Shown in pieces: positions 41,796-50,251 of a stretch of DNA of 64,000 bases. Position 1 is the first letter of the stretch, and every line of letters begins with the position of its first letter. The translations under genes and the position numbers were made by a program. The DNA is taken from positions 434,001-498,000 of the forward strand of contig DDEZ01000011.1 of the NCBI GenBank assembly GCA_002336805.1. The letters are read 5' to 3'. The notes under the pieces were generated by a model. It made no database searches. It saw only the letters and a program-made list of their open reading frames with translations, and was not told the origin of the DNA. Origin of the DNA: Bacteroidetes bacterium UBA1941 (GTDB taxonomy: Bacteria > Bacteroidota > Bacteroidia > Chitinophagales > LD1).

Positions 41796-44309
41796 TTAGA
41801 GCGTGTAGCTGAGTTGCAGGGTATAGTTGCGCGGAGCCTGGAACATGCCCGGGCGAGTCATCCATTCTGTATTCGCTACGTTCTTGACGATAAATGCCAT
41901 CTTGAACTTAGGTGTCGGCTTGAATCCTACAGAGAGGTTCAGGATGCTGTATCCCTTGCTGCCGGCTGCTATCTGCGCATCGCGATAGTTCTTGAGGCCG
42001 GCAAAAGAGCCGATACCACCTATCTCTGTGAAGAGCTTGCTGAGGAATGCGTAGTCTACGTTCTCCTGGAAGCTCAGGTACTGGTAGTCCAGATTGAAGT
42101 CCCACTTCTTGTACGCTACGTTAAAGATCAGTTTGAACTGATGGCGGGAGCGATACTTCAGTACGTTGTTTTTGCTGCTGGATGTCATGGCGTACGTCAG
42201 CTTAGATGAGTCAGGATTTGTGATAGGGTCGTGGTTGGCATCATTAGCTGTGCGGAGGCGCAGAGGGATACCTACATTGATATCTACATACGGGCGGATA
42301 GTATCACCCTGCTGGTTAAACATTATGAGCTGCTTATTCCAGTCCAGCGCACGTGCATCAGTGAAGGCGTATCCGGCCAGGAGACCGAGCTCAAAGTCGC
42401 CTATTTTGCCCTGCAGGCCGGCAGTCAGCTCCGTACCGAGGATACGGGTATTGCCGATATTCTGCGAGGAGAAGCCGAGGCCATAGAGGCCATTCTTGGA
42501 GTTAGGATCGCCAAACTGGCCAAAGGTAAACTCCATCATGTTGTTGTAGAAATTGGCAAAGAAAGCTGCATCGCCGTAGCCCATCCAGTTCTTGCCTATC
42601 TTAAATGCCTGCTTGATACCCAGCTCTGCGCTGTAGCCTTTCTCAGGCTTCAGGTTAGGATTGCTGAATACGCCCAGCGGGCCTACGTAGGTGTGTACGT
42701 ACAGCTCTGCCAGAGACGGATAGCGGAAGCCCATGCTGCCTGATGCACGGAGGAAGGTGCCCTCTGCAGCCTGGTAGTTGATACCTATACGGCCCAGCGG
42801 ATACTTCAGGGTAGTGAGGCTATTGGTACGGCCTACTACGTGGTAGCTCTTGGTGACAGGGTCCAGTGTATCGCGGTCATTATTGAAGTACTCCCAGCGG
42901 CCACCTATCACGATGTCCAGCTTATTAAAGAACTTCTTTTCTACCTGTGCATATACGGCTACGTTGGCACGATCGTGATTGCCTATCAGGGAGCTGCTGT
43001 CTGTAGAGCCCTTTGGCGTGCGGGAGAGGTCATACATACCTACGAGGCCGGCTATGACCGTGAGGTGTATCTTCTGCATCATCTTCGTGTACTGAAACTC
43101 TGCATAGTTCTTGTGGCCGATAGAGCCCTGGCCCGTAGTATTGATATTGCTAGAGTTCAGATAGCGGTAGCGGAATGTGAAGCGGTTATCCTTTTTGTCA
43201 TAGTAGTTGATAAATGGATCTATGATGTAGCGGCCATTGTGGTAGATGGTGATCGTACCCGGCAGTGGCTCGTAGCCCTTGCGGCCTATGCTATCCCAGA
43301 GGAAGAAGGTCTTGCCCCAGCTGTAGTATGCCAGCGCGCTGATACCCATATTGAGGCCCTCTATTTTCTTTGACCTCCAGCGTACCTTCAGGTTGGCGTG
43401 CATATCGTGAGAGTCTGAGGAGTCGAGGTAGCCACGGTCTGTAGTGATACCCAGGCCGCTGATGATGTCAAACTGGCCCACCTTGCGGCGATCGGCAAAG
43501 TTGGTACCCATAAAATACTGCTGCTGTCCCGGCAGCCACCATTTCATAGACTTGTCTTTTGGTGCTTCATAAAAGCCCGCGTAGCTCGTTACCTTGGTGA
43601 AAGGCTTGTCTGTAGGCCATGCGGAGATAGCGTTTATGATACCATTGAGGGCGCCGGAGCCATAGAGAGAGGAGGCAGCACCTTTGATCACTTCTACCTG
43701 CTCCACATTCTCCATAGGGATCACAGACCACTTGGCATCATCTGCATCTGCTGTAGTGATAGGTATACCGTCATACAGTACCGCCACGCGCGAGCCGGCA
43801 CCGTAGCTCCAGCCAGAGCCTGAGCGGATATTGGCCTGGCCGTCTGCTATGGTCACGCCCGGTATCTTCTGTACACCTGTAGAGAGGTCAGTGACATTCT
43901 GATTGGCCAGGGTGGAGCCTTTCATCACCTCCATAGATACGGTCTCTTCGCTCAGTTTCTTAGCATACTTGCTACCTGATACGACCACCTCATCTATCAT
44001 CTTGGCTTTGTCCTTTATCACTACATTCTGCACCTGGTTTTCACCGTCCTTGAGTGTCACGGTCAGTTTGGTGTCTTCTTTGCCCACAGAGTGGTAGACC
44101 ACGGTGTAGGTGCCGGCCGGAGCGCTCAGCTCATAGTTGCCATCATAGTCAGCAGTGGTGGCAAGGTTTTTGGTCACATCTATGACGACAGTAGCTCCCA
44201 AGAGAGCCTCACCTTTCTCATCGGTGACCTTACCGGTTATTTTCCCATTTTGGGCATACGACATCAGAGAGAGCAGTGTAAAACACAACGCGTACAGGAT
44301 TTTTTGCAT
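41796..44309 (-). CDS. TonB-dependent outer membrane receptor
   Basis: An 837-residue receptor starting at the ATG 44307-44309 (signal peptide ALCFTLLSLMSYAQ; a longer frame upstream adds unlike residues). A carboxypeptidase-like Ig domain (KITGKVTDEKGEALLGATVVI, about 22-100) is followed by a plug domain (VAVLYDGIPITTADADDAKWSVIPMENVEQVEVIKGAASSLYGSGALNGIINA) and a 22-strand type barrel ending YTLQLSYTL with a terminal aromatic-rich strand. Not of the SusC type, since no SusD gene adjoins. The ligand is unknown; siderophore, cobalamin or metal uptake are possible. Confidence 0.9.
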   Translation of the reverse strand: MQKILYALCFTLLSLMSYAQNGKITGKVTDEKGEALLGATVVIDVTKNLATTADYDGNYELSAPAGTYTVVYHSVGKEDTKLTVTLKDGENQVQNVVIKDKAKMIDEVVVSGSKYAKKLSEETVSMEVMKGSTLANQNVTDLSTGVQKIPGVTIADGQANIRSGSGWSYGAGSRVAVLYDGIPITTADADDAKWSVIPMENVEQVEVIKGAASSLYGSGALNGIINAISAWPTDKPFTKVTSYAGFYEAPKDKSMKWWLPGQQQYFMGTNFADRRKVGQFDIISGLGITTDRGYLDSSDSHDMHANLKVRWRSKKIEGLNMGISALAYYSWGKTFFLWDSIGRKGYEPLPGTITIYHNGRYIIDPFINYYDKKDNRFTFRYRYLNSSNINTTGQGSIGHKNYAEFQYTKMMQKIHLTVIAGLVGMYDLSRTPKGSTDSSSLIGNHDRANVAVYAQVEKKFFNKLDIVIGGRWEYFNNDRDTLDPVTKSYHVVGRTNSLTTLKYPLGRIGINYQAAEGTFLRASGSMGFRYPSLAELYVHTYVGPLGVFSNPNLKPEKGYSAELGIKQAFKIGKNWMGYGDAAFFANFYNNMMEFTFGQFGDPNSKNGLYGLGFSSQNIGNTRILGTELTAGLQGKIGDFELGLLAGYAFTDARALDWNKQLIMFNQQGDTIRPYVDINVGIPLRLRTANDANHDPITNPDSSKLTYAMTSSSKNNVLKYRSRHQFKLIFNVAYKKWDFNLDYQYLSFQENVDYAFLSKLFTEIGGIGSFAGLKNYRDAQIAAGSKGYSILNLSVGFKPTPKFKMAFIVKNVANTEWMTRPGMFQAPRNYTLQLSYTL

Positions 44310-44479
44310 AAAATTTGTTATTTGGGTTTTGACCGGTGCTAAAAAAATAGATTTTTTCTGACAATCAAAAATTGGCATATCAAATTAATGTGTTAAATGC
44401 AGGTTGATATTAATTGGGTATCCATCTACATATATTGTTTGGAAATAGTACCTTTACGATTCAAACAAGAATAACAGAA

Positions 44480-46354
44480 ATGAAAAAGTTTTTACTCAGC
44501 TGGCTGGCTATGGCCGTACTATCCGTAGCCGTGACAGCGCAGTGCGTCACGTGCACTCCATCTATGAGTGGCTGTGCACCCGCCGGTGGCATATGTGGCC
44601 ACTCCGCAGTAGGTATGGTAAATCACCCATACACTACCAATATCAGCTTCTATATGCCAAAGCACATCAATGACCCGGCTTTTCTGAGTCAGTGCAGCTG
44701 CAGCCAGATCAATCTGAACCAGATCAAGGTGACAGGTGTAGGTGGCCTGCCTACCGGGATCAATGCCTTCTTCAACCATGCAAACCAGACATACGACGTA
44801 GCAAACGGTGACTCCCTGGGCTGTGTCAATTTTTGTGGTACACCACTTGCTGCCGGCACGTATCCTGTCACGGTGTATATAGAGGCACATGTGATGGCTA
44901 TCGGCACACCGATAGGCAACGTAGACCCGGGTCCGCAAAACCAGACCTATAAGGATACGATGATCATCCTGCCAGATACATCAGGCGCGGTATCTTCATT
45001 CAACTATACTCCGCATGTAAACTCTGACTGCGACTCCCTGACACTCGGCTTCAACGCCCTGCTCACAGCGCCGACACCAAACCCTACCTCATACTCATGG
45101 GATTTTGGCAATGGCCAGACGTCTGCTGCGCAGGCGCCGGCCGGCACCCAGACCTACAATACACCTGGTATCCACCCTGTATCGCTCAAGACGGTATTCT
45201 ATAAATTCCGTATCAAGAAGGTACACGTGTATAACATCACAGGCGGCTTCTACCCGGATATCGAAGAGCTGACAGCGGTACAGAATCCTGACCCGTATAT
45301 CAAGCTCACTACACTGGGCTACACCAGTGGCAACGTGAGCAACACTGCCAGCAATGTGGACTACAACAACCTGAACCTCGTACTGCCACTCGGCACTGAT
45401 ACCGTGCCTCTGGAGCTGTGGGATGCCGATAATGGTCCTCCATTCGGCTCTGCAGATGACCTGATCGGCACCTACTATGTGACTGTAGGAAGCGGCCAGA
45501 TAGCCTGGGCCAATGGCAATGCCAGCGGCTATGTAGAGTTTGATACTGTATACGGTACTGCTATCACCGACACTCTGAAGGTGAATATCCAGGGCCGTCC
45601 GGCTATGCCTACGCTGGTGGTCAGCAGCGACTCGGTTTGCTTTGGAGACTCAGCGCGCCTGTCCATCTCACCTGCATACAGCAATGTGAAGTATGAGTGG
45701 TGGAGGGACTCTACCTACCTGCTCACCGCTACTGACTCTGTGTACTATGCCAAGCAATCCGGCCTGTACCATGTGAAAATAACCAACCTGACCACAGGCT
45801 GCAGCACCGAGATGGACACGCCATACTACCGTGTGAGCGTGAGCAGCATGACGCCTACCTCGGCTAACCTGGTATACTCCTCCGGCAATGCTCAGGTATT
45901 CCTCAATCCATTCCTGCCGGGCAGCGTGGCTGACTGGTACTACAATGGTACCCTGGTGACCGGCCAGCACGGGCAGATACTGCCTATACTGGGCAATGGT
46001 ACCTATACTGCCACAGTATATGCTACCGGATTCCCTCAGTGCAAGTTTGAATCGCAGCCACTCACTGTGACCGGTGTAGGCGTGGAGGAGACCCCGGCCA
46101 ATATCTATGCACTGTCTGTCTATCCTAACCCTAACAATGGTACATTCACTATCAAGGCGAATGTACTGCAGACCGGTGAGGTGACCATCAGCATAGCTGA
46201 CGTACTGGGCCGCGAGGTATATACCCAGACGGTAGAAAATCAGTACGGCGAGATCAGCCAGAATGTAGATATATCCGGCCTGGCCAAGGATGTATATACA
46301 GTGACAGTGTCAAACATCAGCGGCAAGGCTACCAGCCGGATCGTGGTGAGGTGA
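44480..46354 (+). CDS. Secreted PKD-domain protein with T9SS type A sorting domain
   Basis: A 624-residue cargo protein beginning at the ATG 44480 (signal MKKFLLSWLAMAVLSVAVTAQ). A cysteine-rich N-terminal part (CVTCTPSMSGCAPAGGICG) is followed by a PKD domain (SYSWDFGNGQTSAAQ, about 195-250), beta-rich Ig-like stretches, and a C-terminal sorting domain (SVYPNPNNGTFTIKAN to GKATSRIVVR, about 550-624). It should cross the outer membrane by T9SS and be released or anchored at the surface. A strong terminator follows. Confidence 0.85.
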   Translation: MKKFLLSWLAMAVLSVAVTAQCVTCTPSMSGCAPAGGICGHSAVGMVNHPYTTNISFYMPKHINDPAFLSQCSCSQINLNQIKVTGVGGLPTGINAFFNHANQTYDVANGDSLGCVNFCGTPLAAGTYPVTVYIEAHVMAIGTPIGNVDPGPQNQTYKDTMIILPDTSGAVSSFNYTPHVNSDCDSLTLGFNALLTAPTPNPTSYSWDFGNGQTSAAQAPAGTQTYNTPGIHPVSLKTVFYKFRIKKVHVYNITGGFYPDIEELTAVQNPDPYIKLTTLGYTSGNVSNTASNVDYNNLNLVLPLGTDTVPLELWDADNGPPFGSADDLIGTYYVTVGSGQIAWANGNASGYVEFDTVYGTAITDTLKVNIQGRPAMPTLVVSSDSVCFGDSARLSISPAYSNVKYEWWRDSTYLLTATDSVYYAKQSGLYHVKITNLTTGCSTEMDTPYYRVSVSSMTPTSANLVYSSGNAQVFLNPFLPGSVADWYYNGTLVTGQHGQILPILGNGTYTATVYATGFPQCKFESQPLTVTGVGVEETPANIYALSVYPNPNNGTFTIKANVLQTGEVTISIADVLGREVYTQTVENQYGEISQNVDISGLAKDVYTVTVSNISGKATSRIVVR

Positions 46355-46374
46355 TCTGAATCTGCAAAAAATCT

Positions 46375-46411
46375 TAAAAAAAGCCGCCTCACTCGTGAGA
46401 CGGCTTTTTTT
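46375..46411 (+). terminator. Terminator after the PKD cargo gene
   Basis: A long hairpin, aaaaaagccgcctcac paired with gtgagacggctttttt with one mismatch, with a T run on the plus strand. Confidence 0.8.
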
Positions 46412-46456
46412 ATTGGCATATATCGGCCCTTGACCGAAATATTGTTGAAAAAGCTA

Positions 46457-46487
46457 TTGGGAGATAAAAAGTCTTTTCCTAACTTTG
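46457..46487 (+). promoter_or_regulatory. Promoter of the first tandem cargo gene
   Basis: TTG (46457-46459), a 20-nt spacer and TAACTTTG (46480-46487), a full -7 match. Predicted transcription start is about 46494, 29 nt before the ATG. Confidence 0.65.
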
Positions 46488-46522
46488 GAACATTAGACAA
46501 ACATTAAACAAACCAAAATCAA

Positions 46523-47362
46523 ATGAAAAAAATCTTTACTACACTCGCTCTCGTAGCTGGTATGTATGTAGGAGCTATGGCTCAGACCTCTCTGTATTTT
46601 GACAACACCGTGTTTCAGTCTGTAAATCCAGGCACTACATCTATCACTCCACACGTAGGTACTGTACCGGGCCTCTCTCCGAGTGACTCTCTGCTCCCAT
46701 GTGGTGTAAAGGGTGCATTCATCAGCGACACTATCTACTTCAAGAACTTCACTACTTTCAGCATCGCTACTGTAAACTCCCTGAAGATCGACTCTCTCTA
46801 CCTGCCGGCTGGCCTCACATGGAGGACTTCCAAGGCAAATAACACTTTCACTACAGGTGAAGATGGTGTGATCCTCGTAGAAGGTACTACTAACGTAGCT
46901 CCGGGTGTATACAAGCTCCGCATCATCGTAGACATCGACGCTACTGTGATCGGTCAGATATCAAATGCTAACGCAGAAGACCTCGCTCACCTCCGCTACC
47001 ATGTACGTATCGTAAACGACGCATCATCTCCATGCCCTGCACTGGATCCTGCTGACTCTACACTGGTTTACAAAGCATATCCAGTGGGTGTAAACGAAGT
47101 ACAAAGCAATATCTCTGAACTGTCTGTAAAGCCAAATCCATTCTCTGGTGCAGCTAAGGTTGTATTCACCTCTGCAGTATCTGGCACATACAGCCTGAAG
47201 CTGACTAACATGCTGGGTGCAGTAGTATCTAGCAAGGAAGTAGAGATCTACGCTGGTCAAAACGAACTGATGATGGATCGCAATGGTCTGGCATCTGGCG
47301 TATACCTGATGTCTATCGCAAACGATAAGGGCGCGATAACCAGGAAGGTAACTATAGAGTAA
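46523..47362 (+). CDS. T9SS cargo protein, first of a tandem pair
   Basis: A 279-residue secreted protein: signal MKKIFTTLALVAGMYVGAMAQ, a beta-rich passenger of about 180 residues with no family I recognise, and a sorting domain (LSVKPNPFSGAAKVVFTSAV to GAITRKVTIE, about 200-279). Its codons (CTC, ACT, GCT, GTA, ATC) resemble those of the ribosomal protein genes in this window, so it is probably abundant. It has its own promoter and terminator. The paralogue at 47456 shares a near-identical 3' end. Confidence 0.85.
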   Translation: MKKIFTTLALVAGMYVGAMAQTSLYFDNTVFQSVNPGTTSITPHVGTVPGLSPSDSLLPCGVKGAFISDTIYFKNFTTFSIATVNSLKIDSLYLPAGLTWRTSKANNTFTTGEDGVILVEGTTNVAPGVYKLRIIVDIDATVIGQISNANAEDLAHLRYHVRIVNDASSPCPALDPADSTLVYKAYPVGVNEVQSNISELSVKPNPFSGAAKVVFTSAVSGTYSLKLTNMLGAVVSSKEVEIYAGQNELMMDRNGLASGVYLMSIANDKGAITRKVTIE

Positions 47363-47385
47363 TCTATACTGCTCAAAATATCTGC

Positions 47386-47420
47386 AAGAGGCTCCTCAAA
47401 AGGGAGCCTCTTGTATTTTA
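47386..47420 (+). terminator. Terminator of the first tandem cargo gene
   Basis: A 10-bp stem (47386-47395 with 47403-47412, aagaggctcc / ggagcctctt) followed by gtatttta. An identical copy follows the paralogue. Confidence 0.8.
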
Positions 47421-47455
47421 TGACTATCTTTAGAGGACACCTACACCCTTATACT

Positions 47456-48313
47456 ATGAAAAAGCTCTTTACCACACTGGCCCTTGTGACCGGATGCTGC
47501 CTATCTGCTTTTGCCCAGACTTCATTGTATTTTGATACAAATGTGTTCCGCTCTGTAGATAGCGGCAGGACCTATATCACACCGCGTACGGACTCTATAC
47601 CACGGCTGCTACCGGCAGAGGCCGACCTGCCGTGTATCAAGACTGGAGAGCCCGTGAGCGATACCTTCTATTTTAAAATGCCATCTACCTGGAGTATAGC
47701 TACGATCAACTCCATAAAGATCGACTCCATCTACCTGCCCGCAGGCCTGGTCTGGCATACGAGCAATGATACGAATACCTTTGCCGGAGGTGCTGATGGC
47801 GTGATACTCGTGACAGGTACTACATATCAATCGTATGGTACCTATAAGCTGCGCATCATAGTAGATATCGATGCTACTGTGGTAGGATATGTGCCAAAAG
47901 CTAACGTAGAAGATCTGATGCACTGGCGCTACCACATGCGTGTCAATCCATATAGCACCGAGCCGTGTAGGGAACTCGATCCTGCGGACTCTACTTTGGT
48001 ATATTCTACAGTTACAGATATTCCCTTTGATACCGTGGGTATATCAGAGATACAAAGTGCCATATCAGGGCTCTCTATTCATCCCAATCCCCTCTCCGGC
48101 GCTGCCAGAGTGGCATTCACCTCTGCAGTATCTGGCACATACAGCCTAAGGCTGACTGACATGCTGGGTGCAGTAGTATCTAGTAGGGAAGTAGAGATCT
48201 ACGCCGGTCAAAACGAACTGATGATGGATCGCAATGGTCTGGCATCTGGCGTATACCTGATGTCTATCGCAAACGATAAGGGCGCGATAACCAGGAAGGT
48301 GACTATAGAGTAA
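47456..48313 (+). CDS. T9SS cargo protein, second of the tandem pair
   Basis: A 285-residue paralogue of 46523: signal MKKLFTTLALVTGCCLSAFAQ, a passenger with the same pattern (SLYFDTNVFRSVDSGRTYITP, YKLRIIVDIDATVVGYVPKANVEDLMHWRYHMRV) but many substitutions, and a sorting domain almost identical to the first. The ATG at 47456 is chosen over an upstream one because it begins the signal peptide. Codon use in the passenger is less biased than in the first copy. No promoter as clear as that of the first copy was found; read-through past the 47386 terminator may be needed. Confidence 0.83.
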   Translation: MKKLFTTLALVTGCCLSAFAQTSLYFDTNVFRSVDSGRTYITPRTDSIPRLLPAEADLPCIKTGEPVSDTFYFKMPSTWSIATINSIKIDSIYLPAGLVWHTSNDTNTFAGGADGVILVTGTTYQSYGTYKLRIIVDIDATVVGYVPKANVEDLMHWRYHMRVNPYSTEPCRELDPADSTLVYSTVTDIPFDTVGISEIQSAISGLSIHPNPLSGAARVAFTSAVSGTYSLRLTDMLGAVVSSREVEIYAGQNELMMDRNGLASGVYLMSIANDKGAITRKVTIE

Positions 48314-48336
48314 TCTATACTGCTCAAAATATCTGC

Positions 48337-48371
48337 AAGAGGCTCCTCAAAAGGGAGCCTCTTGTATTTTA
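48337..48371 (+). terminator. Terminator of the second tandem cargo gene
   Basis: The same hairpin and tail as at 47386-47420, displaced by exactly 951 bp. Confidence 0.8.
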
Positions 48372-48467
48372 TGCTATGCCAAAGCTCATGTTTTTTGCTG
48401 AGGCTCGTCTTCCCCTTTTGTCATTATATGCCTACCTTAGCTACTCATCCATAAAACATACTATCCC

Positions 48468-48938
48468 ATGGCAGCTAATATCGGCATACCGGCAAAACAC
48501 CTTCAGTCCCTCTCCACTCTGCTCAATACCCTATTGGCAGATGAATACCTGCTCTACACCAAGACGCGCAACTATCATTGGAATGTGAGGGGGCCTCACT
48601 TCATGGACCTTCACAAATTCTTTGAGAGCCAGTATGAGGAGCTGGCAGAGATCATAGACCAGGTAGCAGAGCGCAATCGCTCCCTCGGCCACTTTGCCGT
48701 AGGCACCATGAAACAGTACCTGGCCATCACCCGCCTCACAGAAGATGACAAAGCCACTAACTCCAAGCAGATGCTCCAAAATCTGCTACATGACCATGAG
48801 ACCATCGTGCGCGTACTGCGCAATGACCTCGTAGCTGCAGCAGAGAAATATAAGGATGCCGGCACGAGTGATTTCCTGACCGGCCTGCTGGAGCAGCATG
48901 AGAAGATGGCCTGGTTTATCAGGAGCTATCTGGAATAA
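48468..48938 (+). CDS. dps: Dps family DNA-binding ferritin-like protein
   Basis: A 156-residue four-helix ferritin-like protein that stores iron and protects DNA in starvation. The ferroxidase site residues lie in YTKTRNYHWNVRGPHFMDLHKFFESQYEELAEIIDQVAERNRSLG (His, Asp and Glu ligands). The C-terminal helix ends MAWFIRSYLE. The N-terminal tail is short with one lysine, so DNA binding may be weak. It is a single-gene unit; an inverted repeat follows. Confidence 0.92.
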   Translation: MAANIGIPAKHLQSLSTLLNTLLADEYLLYTKTRNYHWNVRGPHFMDLHKFFESQYEELAEIIDQVAERNRSLGHFAVGTMKQYLAITRLTEDDKATNSKQMLQNLLHDHETIVRVLRNDLVAAAEKYKDAGTSDFLTGLLEQHEKMAWFIRSYLE

Positions 48939-48955
48939 TTTTCAGCGCATATTTT

Positions 48956-49023
48956 ACCGCAGAGGCGGAGAGCGGAGGGGCGATACAAACTGTATTTACT
49001 CGGCGTCTCTCCGCCTCTGCGGT
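48956..49023. repeat. Perfect 17-bp inverted repeat of the accgcagag family, no gene inside
   Basis: accgcagaggcggagag (48956-48972) pairs perfectly with ctctccgcctctgcggt (49007-49023) around 34 nt. It could act as a terminator for dps and the HD protein gene, but has no T run. It resembles the arms around the GxxExxY cassette without cargo. Confidence 0.8.
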
Positions 49024-49043
49024 TTAGCTGTATTGCATTTAAA

Positions 49044-49616
49044 TTAAGCCTGCTGCTGCAGGTGGCGGATGGCGATCTGCCGGTATATATCCAGGTCGGG
49101 GAGAGACTGATCGGTGAGCTTGGCTTCTTCATCCCATTTCCTCATCGTGATATTGAGGTCAAAGAGCGGGTCTTCCCTGAATGCTTTGGCCTCCGCCTCC
49201 TGCATCGGACCGCCCTGGTACTCCAGTGTCTTTTTGCTGGCTTCTGACAGGCGTTGGTAATACTCCGGATCTGCATAGGTGAGGTAGCGCTTGGCATTGA
49301 CATGCTGCTCGGCCAGCTGCGCCACCCGCTCGCTAAAGCCCATACGGCGCAGAAAGGCACCTGCTTCCTTCTCATGGTTGGTACGGCCATAGTTGCCCAT
49401 GGTGTCTTTATTCTGACTATGGATCAGGTAGCCTATATCGTGAAAGAAGGCTGCGAGTATCACCTCATCATCATAGCCGCCGCTGCGCGCCAGCTCTGCG
49501 CTCTGGCACATGTGCTCCAGCTGCGTCACAGCCTCTCCATAGTACTCCTCAGCGCCGTGCTGCTCATATAGTGCGAATATGTCGTCTACTTTCTGCTGTA
49601 TGGATGGAGTGGTCAT
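49044..49616 (-). CDS. PhnZ-like HD-domain diiron oxygenase family protein
   Basis: A 190-residue HD-domain protein of the phosphonate-degradation HDIG group. Family marks: YYGEAVTQLEHMCQSAELAR, VILAAFFHDIGYLIHS (HD pair), GRTNHEKEAGAFLRRMGF, HVNAKRYLTYADPEYYQRLSEAS, and LEYQGGPMQEAEAKAF. In PhnZ a mixed-valent diiron centre splits the C-P bond of 2-amino-1-hydroxyethylphosphonate. The partner oxygenase PhnY and phosphonate transport genes are not adjacent, so the substrate here is uncertain; related members act on other hydroxyphosphonates. Confidence 0.82.
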   Translation of the reverse strand: MTTPSIQQKVDDIFALYEQHGAEEYYGEAVTQLEHMCQSAELARSGGYDDEVILAAFFHDIGYLIHSQNKDTMGNYGRTNHEKEAGAFLRRMGFSERVAQLAEQHVNAKRYLTYADPEYYQRLSEASKKTLEYQGGPMQEAEAKAFREDPLFDLNITMRKWDEEAKLTDQSLPDLDIYRQIAIRHLQQQA

Positions 49617-49695
49617 GGTGAGAGTATATTTGGCAAAAATACAATGCTGCGAGATATGTACAGTTTAAATTTAGATTAAGAACACATCTGCTTCA

Positions 49696-50193
49696 TCAGC
49701 GCTCTTTGGTATCGGGGATACTGGCCTTGATGAGTGCAGTGAGGCTGGCGTATTCTTCCTCTGTGAATGCACGACGCGGGTAGCATAGAAAGACGGTATT
49801 ATTGGGATAGATCAGGATAATGTCGTGTGTGATGGTGGCTTTTACATAGTTGCTCCAGAGGCCTTTCGATTCACCGGTGGCAGTCACCGCACGGATACCA
49901 TCGTCACTAAAGGTGACCTCTTCCTCCCTGCCCAGATTAGGATTCTTTTTCAGGAGCCTGGCACCTGCCTTATTCCTGAGATAGAAGCGGATCAGGTACA
50001 GCACGATGATCATAGTCATGATGGAAATCCAGTGTGGAGTGCCCTTATCGCTTGGTCCCAGGGAGGGAATGACTATCACCCCCAGAAACAGTACGATAGT
50101 CACTATAGCGGCCCAGCGCCACCATGAGAATCGTAGGCGGAGCGCTTTATTGAAATCTTCTGCTGTGCGGCTGAAGCGTATCTTGATCTCCAT
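49696..50193 (-). CDS. YcxB-like membrane protein
   Basis: The ATG at 50191-50193 is preferred; a longer frame adds 23 unlike residues. From there the 165-residue product has a short charged start, two hydrophobic helices (about 25-45, 55-70), and a C-terminal beta part with EEEVTFSDDGIRAVTATGESKGLWSNYVKATITHDIILIYPNNTVFLCYPRRAF. This is the layout of the YcxB-like C-terminal domain in which a cytoplasmic part follows two helices. No function is established. It lies 58 bp downstream of the LuxE-like gene. Confidence 0.7.
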   Translation of the reverse strand: MEIKIRFSRTAEDFNKALRLRFSWWRWAAIVTIVLFLGVIVIPSLGPSDKGTPHWISIMTMIIVLYLIRFYLRNKAGARLLKKNPNLGREEEVTFSDDGIRAVTATGESKGLWSNYVKATITHDIILIYPNNTVFLCYPRRAFTEEEYASLTALIKASIPDTKER

Positions 50194-50251
50194 GCAGGTG
50201 AGTTTTGTGGAAAGATATGAAAAGAGGGTAAATGTATGAGATGGACCAGCC

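Larger units (their letters stand above)
47164..48373 (+). repeat. Near-identical 259-bp direct repeat (47164-47422 and 48115-48373)
   Basis: From the third quarter of the sorting domain through the stop codon, 3' untranslated part and terminator, the two copies differ at only a handful of bases, at a constant offset of 951 bp. Upstream of 47164/48115 the genes are clearly diverged. The sharp change points to gene conversion or recombination at the 3' ends. Confidence 0.85.
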
